Source of the DNA: Burkholderia diffusa
Lineage (GTDB): Bacteria > Pseudomonadota > Gammaproteobacteria > Burkholderiales > Burkholderiaceae
NCBI RefSeq assembly: GCF_001718315.1
Contig: NZ_CP013364.1
Coordinates: forward strand, 620,001-684,000
Direction of reading: 5' to 3'
Length of the DNA: 64,000 nucleotides
Within the stretch, counting starts at the first letter, position 1. The number at the start of each line of letters is the position of its first letter. The position numbers and the translations under genes were made by a program. The notes below the pieces were generated by a model. The model was not told where the DNA came from, searched no databases, and worked only from the letters and a program-made list of their open reading frames with translations. Shown here piece by piece: positions 18,426 to 26,732 of the stretch.

Positions 18426-20713
18426 CGGGCGCCGACCCACGCACCGCGCGGCGCGCCCGGCCCGACGAACTGCTCGTTGACGGGGTTGAGCCCGTCGAAC
18501 GAATGATTCGGACCGTTGAAGAAGTTCCGGCCGAGCATCCCGAAGCTCGCGTAGCGCTTGTCGAGCAGGTTGGTAACCGACGCGAACAATTGCAGGCGCC
18601 TCGTCACCTGCCAGGTCGTGTCGAGGTCGATCAGCACATAGCCGGGCACCTTGCCGTTCATGGCCTGGTTGTTCTCGTCGCCGCGCGCGAACACGCCGCT
18701 GCGATACGTGATGTTGGCGCCGACGTTCCACGTCCGCGTCGCCGCATAGTCGAGCCGCAGCTTCACGGTGCTCGACGGAATCCCGGGAATGCGATCGCCG
18801 GAGCGGACGGCAATGTTGCCGTGCGCATCCGCGCTCGAATTGCTCGCGCTGCTTTCGGTCCACGTCGAGCGGTAGGTCGCGTCAACATAGCTGTAGCTGA
18901 CGCCGATCCCGACCGGGCCCAACCGCGTATGGCCCGCGAGTTCGAAGCCTTGCCGGCGCGTCCTGCCGACGTTCTGGAAATAGCCGAGCGTGCTCGCGCC
19001 GCCGTTGCTGCTGATGAACTGAATGTCGTCGTCGAGCGTCGTGCTGTAGACGGCCGCGCTCCACGTCGTCGCCGGATCGGCCCGGCCGCGCGCGCCGAGC
19101 TCGATCGTCTTCGCGATCACCGGCTTCAGCGCCGGGTCGGCAAGAAAGTCGTTGGGCAGCGAACACGGCGCCGCTGGATCGGCGCATGCGAGCTCGATTG
19201 CGGTTGGAGATCGCATTCCTTCGTTGTACGTTGCATACGCGGTGAAGCCGGGCACCGGGTTCCACGTGATGCCGACGGCCGGATTGAACCGCGAGAACGT
19301 ATGACGCGCGGTGAGCAACGGCTGCAGCCCGCTCGCGTCCTCGATCGCCGCCCGCGACCAGTTGTAGCGCCCGGCCAGCGTCAGCGACCATTGCCGCGTC
19401 AGCGCCAGCGTGTCGTCGAAGTAGACGCCGTAGTTGCCGTTGCGCGTCTTCGCGCGCGTCTTCCGAGTGAAGTCGCCGATGCCGACCGTCGCGCGCGTAT
19501 CCGTGAAGATCGCATCCTGCGACGACTGCTCGAAGCCAGAGTTCGCGAGATCGGCGGACGCGCCCACGACGAACTGGTTGTCCAGGCCCGCGAGCTTGCC
19601 GAGCAGCGTCAGTTGCAGGTTCGCGCCGTAGCTGTCGGTCGTGATCACCGAACGGTCGTTGGTCGCCTGCACGGTGTCGGTGGCGCCGCTGCCGTCCACG
19701 CTGCCGAAATCGTCGTTCACGTTGCTGCTGGTGTTGGTGTTGCGGTAATGCCGGTAATAGACGTTGCCGCTGAGCTGCACGTGATCGCCGAACGAATGGT
19801 CGCCCGACACGGTGACATACGCGGCGCTGTTGCGATTCAGGTCGGGATAGGTATAGGCCTGCGCGCGATTGTCGAGAAATGACCGCGGAATCGTCTGCGA
19901 GCCTTGCAGCGCATTGTCGGCGCCCCCGGCCGAGATCGACAGCGTCGTATCGGCGTCGTTGTAGCGCAGCTTGCCGAATCCCTGCCGCACGCGGCTCGCA
20001 TTGTGATCGGCCCAGCCGTTGTCGTTCGCGACGTTGCCCGTCACGTAGTAGTCGAGGTTGCCGCCGATGCGCCCGCCCTGCTCGAGCTGCACGGTCTTGC
20101 GCCCCCAAGAGCCGATCGACACCTGTGCGGCGCCGCCCGGGCTCGTCCTGCCGTTCTTCGTCGTGATCGCGAGCGCGCCGCCGAGCGTGTTGAGCCCGTA
20201 GGTCGGATTCGAGCCGGGGATCAACTGCATCGTGTCGATCGCCGCCTGAGGGATGAGATCCCAGTTCACGACGTCGCCGAACGGCTCGTTCACGCGCACG
20301 CCATCGACGAATACCGACAGCCCCTGCGGCGTGCCGACGACCGGCGATGCGGTGAAGCCGCGGTAGTTCACGTCCGTCTGGTACGGGTTGCCCTGCGCCT
20401 CGTTGATATCGACGCTCGACACGTTCTTCTCGAAGTACTCGGTCAGTACGCTGCCGTGCTGACGCGCGACGTCCTCGCCGCGAATCGTCTGGACGTTGGC
20501 CGGCACGCGCGACAGCGGGGTGCCGATCCCGAGCAGCGGCGTCGTGCCGACGACGACGATCGGTGCGAGCGTCGGTGCGTCGACGTAGCCTGCCGGTTCG
20601 GCCTGCGCCCATGCCGGCGTCAGCGAGCCGAGCATGCCGCCAAAGCACAACGTGACGCCCGCGCGCCGGGCAACGAAGCGGCGCTTCGCCCCATCCGTCT
20701 CCTTCATCTCCAC
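18410..20713 (-). CDS. TonB-dependent outer-membrane receptor
   Basis: A 767-residue receptor with an N-terminal signal (MLGSLTPAWAQA, cut near residue 37). A TonB-box-like PIVVVG, the plug domain (VQTIRGEDVARQHG ... GTPQGLSVFVDGVRVNEPFGDVVNWDLIP ... GSNPTYGLNTLGGALAITTKNG) and a 22-strand barrel to the C-terminus (VGARYAWD) follow. It is the fourth gene of a tonB-exbB-exbD-receptor set with a sigma54 promoter, divergent from a quinoprotein dehydrogenase. Substrate is not readable. The context favours PQQ (as for E. coli YncD/PqqU) or a lanthanide chelate (as for LutH) over ordinary siderophores. Confidence 0.92.
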   Translation of the reverse strand: MEMKETDGAKRRFVARRAGVTLCFGGMLGSLTPAWAQAEPAGYVDAPTLAPIVVVGTTPLLGIGTPLSRVPANVQTIRGEDVARQHGSVLTEYFEKNVSSVDINEAQGNPYQTDVNYRGFTASPVVGTPQGLSVFVDGVRVNEPFGDVVNWDLIPQAAIDTMQLIPGSNPTYGLNTLGGALAITTKNGRTSPGGAAQVSIGSWGRKTVQLEQGGRIGGNLDYYVTGNVANDNGWADHNASRVRQGFGKLRYNDADTTLSISAGGADNALQGSQTIPRSFLDNRAQAYTYPDLNRNSAAYVTVSGDHSFGDHVQLSGNVYYRHYRNTNTSSNVNDDFGSVDGSGATDTVQATNDRSVITTDSYGANLQLTLLGKLAGLDNQFVVGASADLANSGFEQSSQDAIFTDTRATVGIGDFTRKTRAKTRNGNYGVYFDDTLALTRQWSLTLAGRYNWSRAAIEDASGLQPLLTARHTFSRFNPAVGITWNPVPGFTAYATYNEGMRSPTAIELACADPAAPCSLPNDFLADPALKPVIAKTIELGARGRADPATTWSAAVYSTTLDDDIQFISSNGGASTLGYFQNVGRTRRQGFELAGHTRLGPVGIGVSYSYVDATYRSTWTESSASNSSADAHGNIAVRSGDRIPGIPSSTVKLRLDYAATRTWNVGANITYRSGVFARGDENNQAMNGKVPGYVLIDLDTTWQVTRRLQLFASVTNLLDKRYASFGMLGRNFFNGPNHSFDGLNPVNEQFVGPGAPRGAWVGARYAWD

Positions 20714-20796
20714 GTCTCCTCTTTTCTTGTCGTAGCGTCGTTATATCGTCGTCCATACCGATACATCGGCGACCGTTTCAGCTTGCGTCGATCGCC

Positions 20797-21225
20797 TTAT
20801 CGCGCCGTACCGGCATCGCCGTCTGCCGTCGCGATTGCGACGTGCGCGACATGCGCGCGTCCGATCGACGCGATCACGCCGGCCACGGTGCCGAACGACT
20901 CGTTGCGGTCAGCGTGCAGGCTGACGCTCGTCTGCGGGTCGCGCGCGACGCGGCGCGCCAGCACGGCCTCGACCTCGGCCGGCATGGCCGGCGCGCCATC
21001 GATACGGATCGCGCCGTGCGCGTCGACGGTCACGGCGACGGTCGATGCACGCGAGTCGCGCGCCTGGGCGGCTACCTTCGGCAAGTCGATACGGATCGCA
21101 TGCGTCATCAGCGGCGCGGCGACCATGAAGATCACCAGCAACACGAGGACGACGTCGACGAGCGGCGTCACGTTGATCTCGCCGAGCGGCTCGCCCACGT
21201 CGGCTTCGTGTTCATCCGTATTCAT
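20797..21225 (-). CDS. exbD: ExbD-type TonB energising protein
   Basis: A 142-residue protein with one membrane segment (residues 22-42) that carries the proton-conducting Asp24 in PLVDVVLVLLVIFM, matching Asp25 of E. coli ExbD. A periplasmic domain follows. It overlaps the exbB stop (ATGA) and lies 83 bp before the receptor gene. Works with ExbB and TonB to power the receptor. Confidence 0.95.
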   Translation of the reverse strand: MNTDEHEADVGEPLGEINVTPLVDVVLVLLVIFMVAAPLMTHAIRIDLPKVAAQARDSRASTVAVTVDAHGAIRIDGAPAMPAEVEAVLARRVARDPQTSVSLHADRNESFGTVAGVIASIGRAHVAHVAIATADGDAGTAR

Positions 21226-21941
21226 ACGGCCGCCTGACGCACGGCGCCTGGGGTGCTCGCAGACGAAAGCGCGGCATGCAGCGGCGGGTCGATCGTGAAC
21301 CGCCGCTGCTCGGCCAGCGCGATCAGGTCCTGGCCGAACTCGTCGAGCCCGGCCGTCACCATCTTTTGCCGGCGCAGGAACAGGTTGTAAGCCAGCACGG
21401 CCGGAATCGCGACGCCGATGCCGATCCCGGTCGCGACCAGCGCCTGGCCGATTGGCCCCGCGATCGCTTCGATGCCGTTCGCGGCCGACGCCGTCATCGA
21501 CTGCAACGTGTGGACAATGCCGAACACGGTGCCAAACAGCCCGACGAACGGTGCGACGTTCGCGATCGACGCGAGCACGGCAAGCCCGCGCTCGAGCGAG
21601 CGCTGCGTGCGCCGGATCTCGCGCGCGAGCGTGCGTTCGAGCAAATCGCGGCGATCCCACGTGATCAGCGTGGCCGGTACGTCCGGCGCGACCGCGTCGA
21701 GATCGCGCAATGCAACGCACACCGCGCGCTGCAGGCGCGCGTTCAGGCTGCCGGCCACATCGTCGTCCGCCGGCATCGACAGCCCCGCATGATCGCCGCG
21801 TCGCGCGGCAAAGCGGCGGTTGCCTAGCGCGACGCGCGCATACAACAGCGTCTTGAAGACGATCAGCGTCCAGGTGAGCGCCGACAGCATCGCGAGGAGC
21901 GCAAACGTGCCGATGACCGCGTAATGGATGTAATCTGACAT
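21222..21941 (-). CDS. exbB: ExbB-type proton channel protein
   Basis: A 239-residue MotA/TolQ/ExbB-family protein with three membrane segments: near residues 6-30, 115-142 (LASIANVAPFVGLFGTVFGIV) and 155-180 (GPIGQALVATGIGIGVAIPAVLAYN). The last two hold the conserved family signatures. ATG 21941 was chosen; it gives standard length and follows tonB by 10 bp. TolQ is excluded by the neighbouring tonB and receptor genes. Confidence 0.95.
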   Translation of the reverse strand: MSDYIHYAVIGTFALLAMLSALTWTLIVFKTLLYARVALGNRRFAARRGDHAGLSMPADDDVAGSLNARLQRAVCVALRDLDAVAPDVPATLITWDRRDLLERTLAREIRRTQRSLERGLAVLASIANVAPFVGLFGTVFGIVHTLQSMTASAANGIEAIAGPIGQALVATGIGIGVAIPAVLAYNLFLRRQKMVTAGLDEFGQDLIALAEQRRFTIDPPLHAALSSASTPGAVRQAAV

Positions 21942-21951
21942 GACGGATTCC

Positions 21952-22833
21952 TTAGTTTCCGATTTTGAACACGACAGGCACCCTGACCCAGCCATCGATC
22001 GCTTCCGTGCCGCGCTTCGCCGGCACGAAGCGCCAGTCCGTGACCGCAGCGACGGCCGCATCGTCGAGCGCGTCGTGTCCGCTGCTCGCCGACAACAGCA
22101 CCTGGTCGGGCCGGCCGTTCGCGAGCACATGCACGTTCAGGAGCGTGGTGCCTTCCCAGCCGCGCCGCTGCGCGACGTCCGGGTAATCGGGCGCGGGGTT
22201 GCGCAGGTAGGTCGCCGCGAAGCGCGGCGCGGACACGGGTTCGGGTGCCGCCGAGGACTGCGCAACCTGCGTCGCACGCGCGGACACCGTCGCGGTATCC
22301 GCCGCTGCATTTGCAGCGGCAGGCTGAGCCGGTTCCCGCTCCGGCACGGTTCGCCGACGTTCACCGTCCGGCTGCGCCGTGGCAATTGCGCCAGCGGGCT
22401 TGCGCGAAGGACCTGCATGATCGACCTGACGCATTGCGACCGCCCTTGGCTGAGCCTCTCGATGCACGGCTGCTTCTCGGCTCGAATGCGAAGGCATATG
22501 CTCGGGAGGAACCTGTTTCGCGACATCCCGCCAACGATGCACGCCGGGTTCCGCCACTCGCCCGAATTCGCTTGCGTCTACCTCGACGGCCAGCGCGCGA
22601 GGCAGCGGCGGGCCTCCATCGAGTCCCCACGCATGCCACAAGGCGACCACGATGGCCGCATGGACGGCAAATACCGTCAGCGCGACGGCTCCCAGCGGCT
22701 CGCGTGCGCGCGCGGCCTGCCGCATCTCGATCGTCGCCGCGCACGCGCCGCCCGGCGCGATGCCGTATGCGAGCGCGACTACGCGGCGGCGCGCACACTT
22801 GCGAGCGGCATCGGATGAAATCTGGGCATGCAT
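21952..22833 (-). CDS. tonB: TonB-like energy transducer
   Basis: About 293 residues. One membrane anchor lies near residues 47-66 (LGAVALTVFAVHAAIVVALW), a long low-complexity periplasmic spacer follows, and the TonB C-terminal domain ends the protein (PAPDYPDVAQRRGWEGTTLLNVHVLANG ... AAVAAVTDWRFVPAKRG). The spacer is less Pro-rich than in classical TonB. The start is uncertain: ATG 22833 has a weak GAGAG site, and ATG 22725 just before the anchor would give a shorter protein. First gene of tonB-exbB-exbD-receptor. Confidence 0.88.
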   Translation of the reverse strand: MHAQISSDAARKCARRRVVALAYGIAPGGACAATIEMRQAARAREPLGAVALTVFAVHAAIVVALWHAWGLDGGPPLPRALAVEVDASEFGRVAEPGVHRWRDVAKQVPPEHMPSHSSREAAVHREAQPRAVAMRQVDHAGPSRKPAGAIATAQPDGERRRTVPEREPAQPAAANAAADTATVSARATQVAQSSAAPEPVSAPRFAATYLRNPAPDYPDVAQRRGWEGTTLLNVHVLANGRPDQVLLSASSGHDALDDAAVAAVTDWRFVPAKRGTEAIDGWVRVPVVFKIGN

Positions 22834-22869
22834 GGCGGTCTCTCGCTGCGCGGAATCGTTCCGTCGAAC

Positions 22870-22885
22870 GGCAAGAAGCATGCCG
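22870..22885 (-). promoter_or_regulatory. Sigma54 promoter of the tonB operon
   Basis: Minus-strand reading CGGCATG-CTTC-TTGCC matches the consensus YGGCAYG-N4-TTGC. The predicted start site is about 25 bases before the tonB ATG at 22833. It points away from the dehydrogenase promoter in the same intergenic region. Confidence 0.8.
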
Positions 22886-23026
22886 ATACGTGTAACGCCC
22901 GGCCGGCCGCCGATCGAAGCCGCCACGCATCGATACGCGACCGCGCACCTGTTTCACTTCGCGCCACCCATGTTGCGCCTGTGTCAATTTGGATCAGCGA
23001 CGCAACGCCTTCGCTCGCGCACCGCA

Positions 23027-23075
23027 CTGTCATCTTTCGCAACACTGCGCCCGCGGCTGTCCCCGAACGCAACAC
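23027..23075 (+). promoter_or_regulatory. Two activator sites between the divergent tonB and dehydrogenase promoters
   Basis: 23027-23045 reads CTGTCATCTTTCGCAACAC and 23057-23075 reads CTGTCCCCGAACGCAACAC. Both keep TGT-N11-ACAC and share the half site GCAACAC; they are spaced 30 bp apart (three turns). They lie about 90-140 bp from the dehydrogenase promoter and 140-200 bp from the tonB promoter, so they could serve both. Confidence 0.6.
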
Positions 23076-23163
23076 ATGCGGATCATCCGCGCGCTGCCCG
23101 CGCACGTCGCCACAGTGCATGCAATCGACCGCTCCGCCTTGCGCGACAAGGCGCGCGTGTCAA

Positions 23164-23179
23164 TGGCATGCGATTTGCG
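23164..23179 (+). promoter_or_regulatory. Sigma54 promoter of the quinoprotein dehydrogenase operon
   Basis: TGGCATG-CGAT-TTGCG has the full -24 and -12 elements with exact spacing. The predicted start is near 23190, about 80 bases before the ATG at 23270. Confidence 0.85.
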
Positions 23180-23269
23180 TGACTGGCTGCGCACTGGACC
23201 CGGATCCCCACCCTGCCGGCCCGGCCATGTGTTGGCCGCGGTGCGACCACAATGACTCAGGAGACAACC

Positions 23270-24997
23270 ATGAAAAAACTCTCGGCTTCGACGAGCCGAC
23301 TGGCAACCATCGGAATCGCGGCGGCTGCAGCGATCGCCTTGAATCCCGGCCTGGTGGACGCAGCCGCGGATTATCCGGCCGTCACGTATCAGCGGCTCAC
23401 GGATGCGCAACGCGATCCGGGCTGGCTCACCTACTACCGCACGTACAACGGCCAGGCGCATTCGCCGCTCAAGCAGATCGACGCGTCGAACGTGAAGCAG
23501 CTCACGCAGGCGTGGAGCTACAAGTTTCCGGCCGAGCTGAAGCAGGGCTTCGAAGCCACGCCGATCGTCAACGGCCGGTATCTGTTCGTCACCACGCCGA
23601 AGGACAACGTGTACGCGTTCGACGCGGCCACCGGCGCGCAACTGTGGAAATACGAGCCCAAGCTCGGCGCGGAATCGTTCAAGACGGCCTGCTGCGATGT
23701 CGTGAACCGCGGCGTCGCGCTGTACGGCAAGAACGTCTACGTTGCGATGCTGAGCGGCGAGGTGGCCGCGCTCGACGCGCAGACGGGCGCGCTCGTGTGG
23801 AAGAAGCAGATGTTCGAACCGGGGCTGGGCTACGCATTCTCGCTCGCCCCGCTCGCGCTCGACGGCGCGATCGTGGTCGGCAGTTCGGGCGGCGAATACG
23901 GCGCACGCGGCTTCATCGCGGCGCTCAGCCCGAACGACGGCACGCTGCTGTGGAAGCGCTTCACGATCCCCGGCCAGGGCGAGAAGCACGCCGATACCTG
24001 GCCCGACGGCATGCAGGCGCACGGCGGCGCGCCGGCCTGGCTGACCGGCACCTACGACGCGGCGACGCGCACGCTGTACTGGGGCGTCGGCAACCCGGGG
24101 CCGTGGCTCGCGGACCTGCGCCCGGGCGACAACCTGTACTCCGATTCACTGCTCGCGCTGGATCCGAAGAACGGCGACCTCAAATGGCACTACCAGTACA
24201 CGAAGCACGACACCTGGGACTATGACGGCGTCAACACGCCGGTGCTCGCGACGATCAAGTACAAGGGCAAGGAGCACGACGCGATCATCCACGCGGACCG
24301 CAACGGCTACTTCCATGCGATCGATCGCGACACCGGCAAGCTGATCTATGCGGAGCCGTTCGTGAAGGCGACGTCGGTGACCGGCTACACGGAAGACGGC
24401 GCGCCGATCCAGGATCCCGCGAAGTATCCGAAGGTCGGCACGACGATCGACACGTGCCCGAGCTTCCTCGGCGGCAAGAACTGGTGGTCGGTGTCGTACG
24501 ACCCCGTCCGCCATCTCGCGATCGTGCCGTCGCTGCATGCGTGCATGAGCCTGTCGGGCAAGTCGGTCAACTACATGGAAGGGCTGCCGTATCTCGGCGA
24601 AGGTTTCGAGATCAAGCCCGAGCCGGGCAGCGAAGGCTACGGCGAGCTCCAGGCAATCGACGTGAACACCGGCAAGAAGGTATGGAGCCACTGGAGCAAG
24701 CTGCCGTGGAACGGCGGCGTCGCGACGACCGCGAGCGGCCTCGCGTTCAGCGGCTCGCTCGACGGCCACCTGTACGCGTTCGACGTCACCACCGGCAAGG
24801 TTCTGTGGGAGAGCCCGAAGCTCGCGAGCGGGATCATCGCGCAACCGTCCGTCTTTGAAGTGGACGGCAAGGAGTACGTAGCGGTGCTCGCCGGCTACGG
24901 CGGTGCGAATCCGATCTGGGGCGGCCCGATGGCCAAGGCGGCGGACGACGTGCCGCGCGGCGGCACGCTGTACGTATTCGCCCTTGACCGCGGCTGA
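23270..24997 (+). CDS. PQQ-dependent alcohol dehydrogenase, lanthanide-type active site
   Basis: A 575-residue periplasmic quinoprotein that oxidises alcohols and passes electrons to a c-type cytochrome. It has a Sec signal (residues 1-33), an eight-bladed propeller with repeated W-docking motifs (AFDAATGAQLWKYE, ALDAQTGALVWKK, AIDVNTGKKVWSHW, AFDVTTGKVLWES), and the vicinal disulfide Cys141-Cys142. The catalytic Asp317 is followed by Tyr318-Asp319 (TWDYDGVN). The second Asp is the known marker of lanthanide rather than calcium enzymes (XoxF, ExaF, PedH). There is no C-terminal cytochrome domain. ATG 23270 is preceded by AGGAGAC. First gene of a dehydrogenase-cytochrome-HiPIP-sigma operon. 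Ethanol is the likely substrate given acs downstream, but this is inferred. Confidence 0.95.
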   Translation: MKKLSASTSRLATIGIAAAAAIALNPGLVDAAADYPAVTYQRLTDAQRDPGWLTYYRTYNGQAHSPLKQIDASNVKQLTQAWSYKFPAELKQGFEATPIVNGRYLFVTTPKDNVYAFDAATGAQLWKYEPKLGAESFKTACCDVVNRGVALYGKNVYVAMLSGEVAALDAQTGALVWKKQMFEPGLGYAFSLAPLALDGAIVVGSSGGEYGARGFIAALSPNDGTLLWKRFTIPGQGEKHADTWPDGMQAHGGAPAWLTGTYDAATRTLYWGVGNPGPWLADLRPGDNLYSDSLLALDPKNGDLKWHYQYTKHDTWDYDGVNTPVLATIKYKGKEHDAIIHADRNGYFHAIDRDTGKLIYAEPFVKATSVTGYTEDGAPIQDPAKYPKVGTTIDTCPSFLGGKNWWSVSYDPVRHLAIVPSLHACMSLSGKSVNYMEGLPYLGEGFEIKPEPGSEGYGELQAIDVNTGKKVWSHWSKLPWNGGVATTASGLAFSGSLDGHLYAFDVTTGKVLWESPKLASGIIAQPSVFEVDGKEYVAVLAGYGGANPIWGGPMAKAADDVPRGGTLYVFALDRG

Positions 24998-25079
24998 TCG
25001 TCAGCCGGCGCAATCGCATTGCGCCCGCGCCGCCGGCGCGGGCGCCCTCTCCTTCTCCATTTCAACCGGGCGTACGATC

Positions 25080-26339
25080 ATGAACCTCCGACTTTCCCGC
25101 CTCGCCGTGGCCTGTGCGCTCGCGGCAGGCACGGCGCTGACACCGGCGCTCTCCACGGCCGCGACGGCAGTGCGCGTGTGCTCGCTGCCGGGCACGCCGA
25201 CGGCCGCGCTCGACAAGGCCGTCGCCCGCGACGCATTCCGCACGGCCGGCATCGCCGCGAACTTCTCCGGGCACGACGCGGGCGGCAGCGACGACGACGG
25301 CGTGTCCGCCCACGAGCTCGCCAACCTCCTCGAACACGACTGCGACGTGCTCGCCGGCTTTCCGCGCTCGGCCATCGCCGATGCATCCGATACGAAGCTG
25401 CTGTTCTCGCAAGGCTACCTGCGCTCGGGCTACGTGAGCGTCACGCGTCGCGATGCCGGCGCGCCGGCCACGGACCGCGAAATCGTCGCGGCGACCTATG
25501 CAAGCCCCGCGCAATTGATCGCGGTTCAGCAGAAGAACGCGCGCTTCGATCTCGAGAACACGTCCGAGCAAACGGTCGACGCGGTCGCGCGCGGCCGCGC
25601 GCATCGCGCGATCGTCTGGTATCCGGCAGTCGTCGCGTATCAGGCCGCGCATCCGAAACAGGCGTTCCGCATCGGCGCGACATCGTCGCCGTATGCGGAA
25701 TGGCAGCTCACGTTCGCGTTCGCACCGCGCTCGGCCGAGTTGCAGCAACGTATCGACGCGGCACTTACGCAGATGAAGAACAACGGCCGGCTCGCCGCGC
25801 TGACCCGCAAGTGGGCGTTGCCCGGCAGCGCGCTCGAAGCGCACGAGTCGCGCATGCCATCCCGTTTCCTCGATGGCGCGACGGCGAGCGCAGGCCGCGC
25901 GCCCGGTAACTTGCTGCGCGCGCGCAACGTGCCCGCCGGCGGCGGGTTCATCCGCGTCGGCGCGAGCACCGGCGACGCCGCGCCGTCCTTCGACGCGAGC
26001 CAGGTCGCCCACGGCAAGGAGATCTACGGCAATGCGTGCGCAAAGTGCCACGGCGCCGATCTCGAAGGCAACACCGCGCCCGCGTTGAGCGGCCCGTCGT
26101 TCGCGCCGCTGTCGCATTCGCACCTGACGATCGGTGGCGTGTTCGGCTACATGGCCACCAACATGCCGGCGGACCAGCCGGGCAAGCTGAAGGACGACGA
26201 ATACGCGGACCTGATGGCCTTCCTGCTCGCGTCGAACGGCTATGCCGCCAGCAAGAGCAAGCTGACGGCCGATACCGCGCACGCGTCGACCGCGCCGCTC
26301 GTCGCCGGTCCCGCCGCGCACAAGGACGCGAGCCAGTAA
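25080..26339 (+). CDS. Quinoprotein-associated binding protein fused to cytochrome c (XoxJ-XoxG-like fusion)
   Basis: A 419-residue exported protein. After a signal peptide (about 1-27), residues about 30-250 form a solute-binding-like domain of the type associated with quinoprotein dehydrogenases (VRVCSLPGTPTAALDKAVARDAFRTAG ... LLEHDCDVLAGFPRSA). A linker leads to a class I cytochrome c domain with haem motif C320-AK-C323-H324 and probable axial Met362. In methylotrophs these two functions are separate genes, xoxJ and xoxG (or mxaJ and mxaG). Role: electron acceptor of the dehydrogenase, perhaps also its maturation partner. It lies 82 bp downstream of the dehydrogenase. Confidence 0.88.
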   Translation: MNLRLSRLAVACALAAGTALTPALSTAATAVRVCSLPGTPTAALDKAVARDAFRTAGIAANFSGHDAGGSDDDGVSAHELANLLEHDCDVLAGFPRSAIADASDTKLLFSQGYLRSGYVSVTRRDAGAPATDREIVAATYASPAQLIAVQQKNARFDLENTSEQTVDAVARGRAHRAIVWYPAVVAYQAAHPKQAFRIGATSSPYAEWQLTFAFAPRSAELQQRIDAALTQMKNNGRLAALTRKWALPGSALEAHESRMPSRFLDGATASAGRAPGNLLRARNVPAGGGFIRVGASTGDAAPSFDASQVAHGKEIYGNACAKCHGADLEGNTAPALSGPSFAPLSHSHLTIGGVFGYMATNMPADQPGKLKDDEYADLMAFLLASNGYAASKSKLTADTAHASTAPLVAGPAAHKDASQ

Positions 26340-26414
26340 CACCGGGCAAGCGGCTTCGCCGCGCGATGCGGGCCGCGCCCTTCCCCGCGATTTCATCTTC
26401 GACAGGAAACGACC

Positions 26415-26732
26415 GTGACGTACCCCACCTCCCGCAGAACCTTCATCATCAACGCCATCGGCCTGTGCGCGACGCTCGCCGCCGCCCGCACGGCATGCGC
26501 GGCGCCGCCGCTCGTCGACGAGAACGACCCCGCCGCGAAAACGCTCGGGTATCGCGCGCACGCGTCCAGCGTCGACGCCGCGCAGTTCCCGAAATACCAG
26601 GCCGGCCAGCGCTGTGCAAATTGCCGCTTCTATAAGGGCGAAGCGGCGGATACCGCCGGCACGTGCCCGATGTTCGCCGGCAAGCTGGTCGCGGCGGACG
26701 GCTGGTGCAACGTGTATGCGAAGCGCGCGTGA
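26415..26732 (+). CDS. High-potential iron-sulfur protein (HiPIP)
   Basis: A 105-residue periplasmic 4Fe-4S electron carrier. The N-terminus has a Tat-type signal (SRRTFIINAIGLCATLAAA), fitting export of a folded cluster protein. The four cluster ligands are Cys67, Cys70, Cys84 and Cys98 (CANCRFYKG, TCPMFAGK, GWCNVYAKRA). HiPIPs pass electrons from cytochromes or dehydrogenases to terminal oxidases, so here it probably continues the chain from the cytochrome fusion protein. Its last 17 bases overlap the start of the sigma factor gene. Confidence 0.93.
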   Translation: MTYPTSRRTFIINAIGLCATLAAARTACAAPPLVDENDPAAKTLGYRAHASSVDAAQFPKYQAGQRCANCRFYKGEAADTAGTCPMFAGKLVAADGWCNVYAKRA

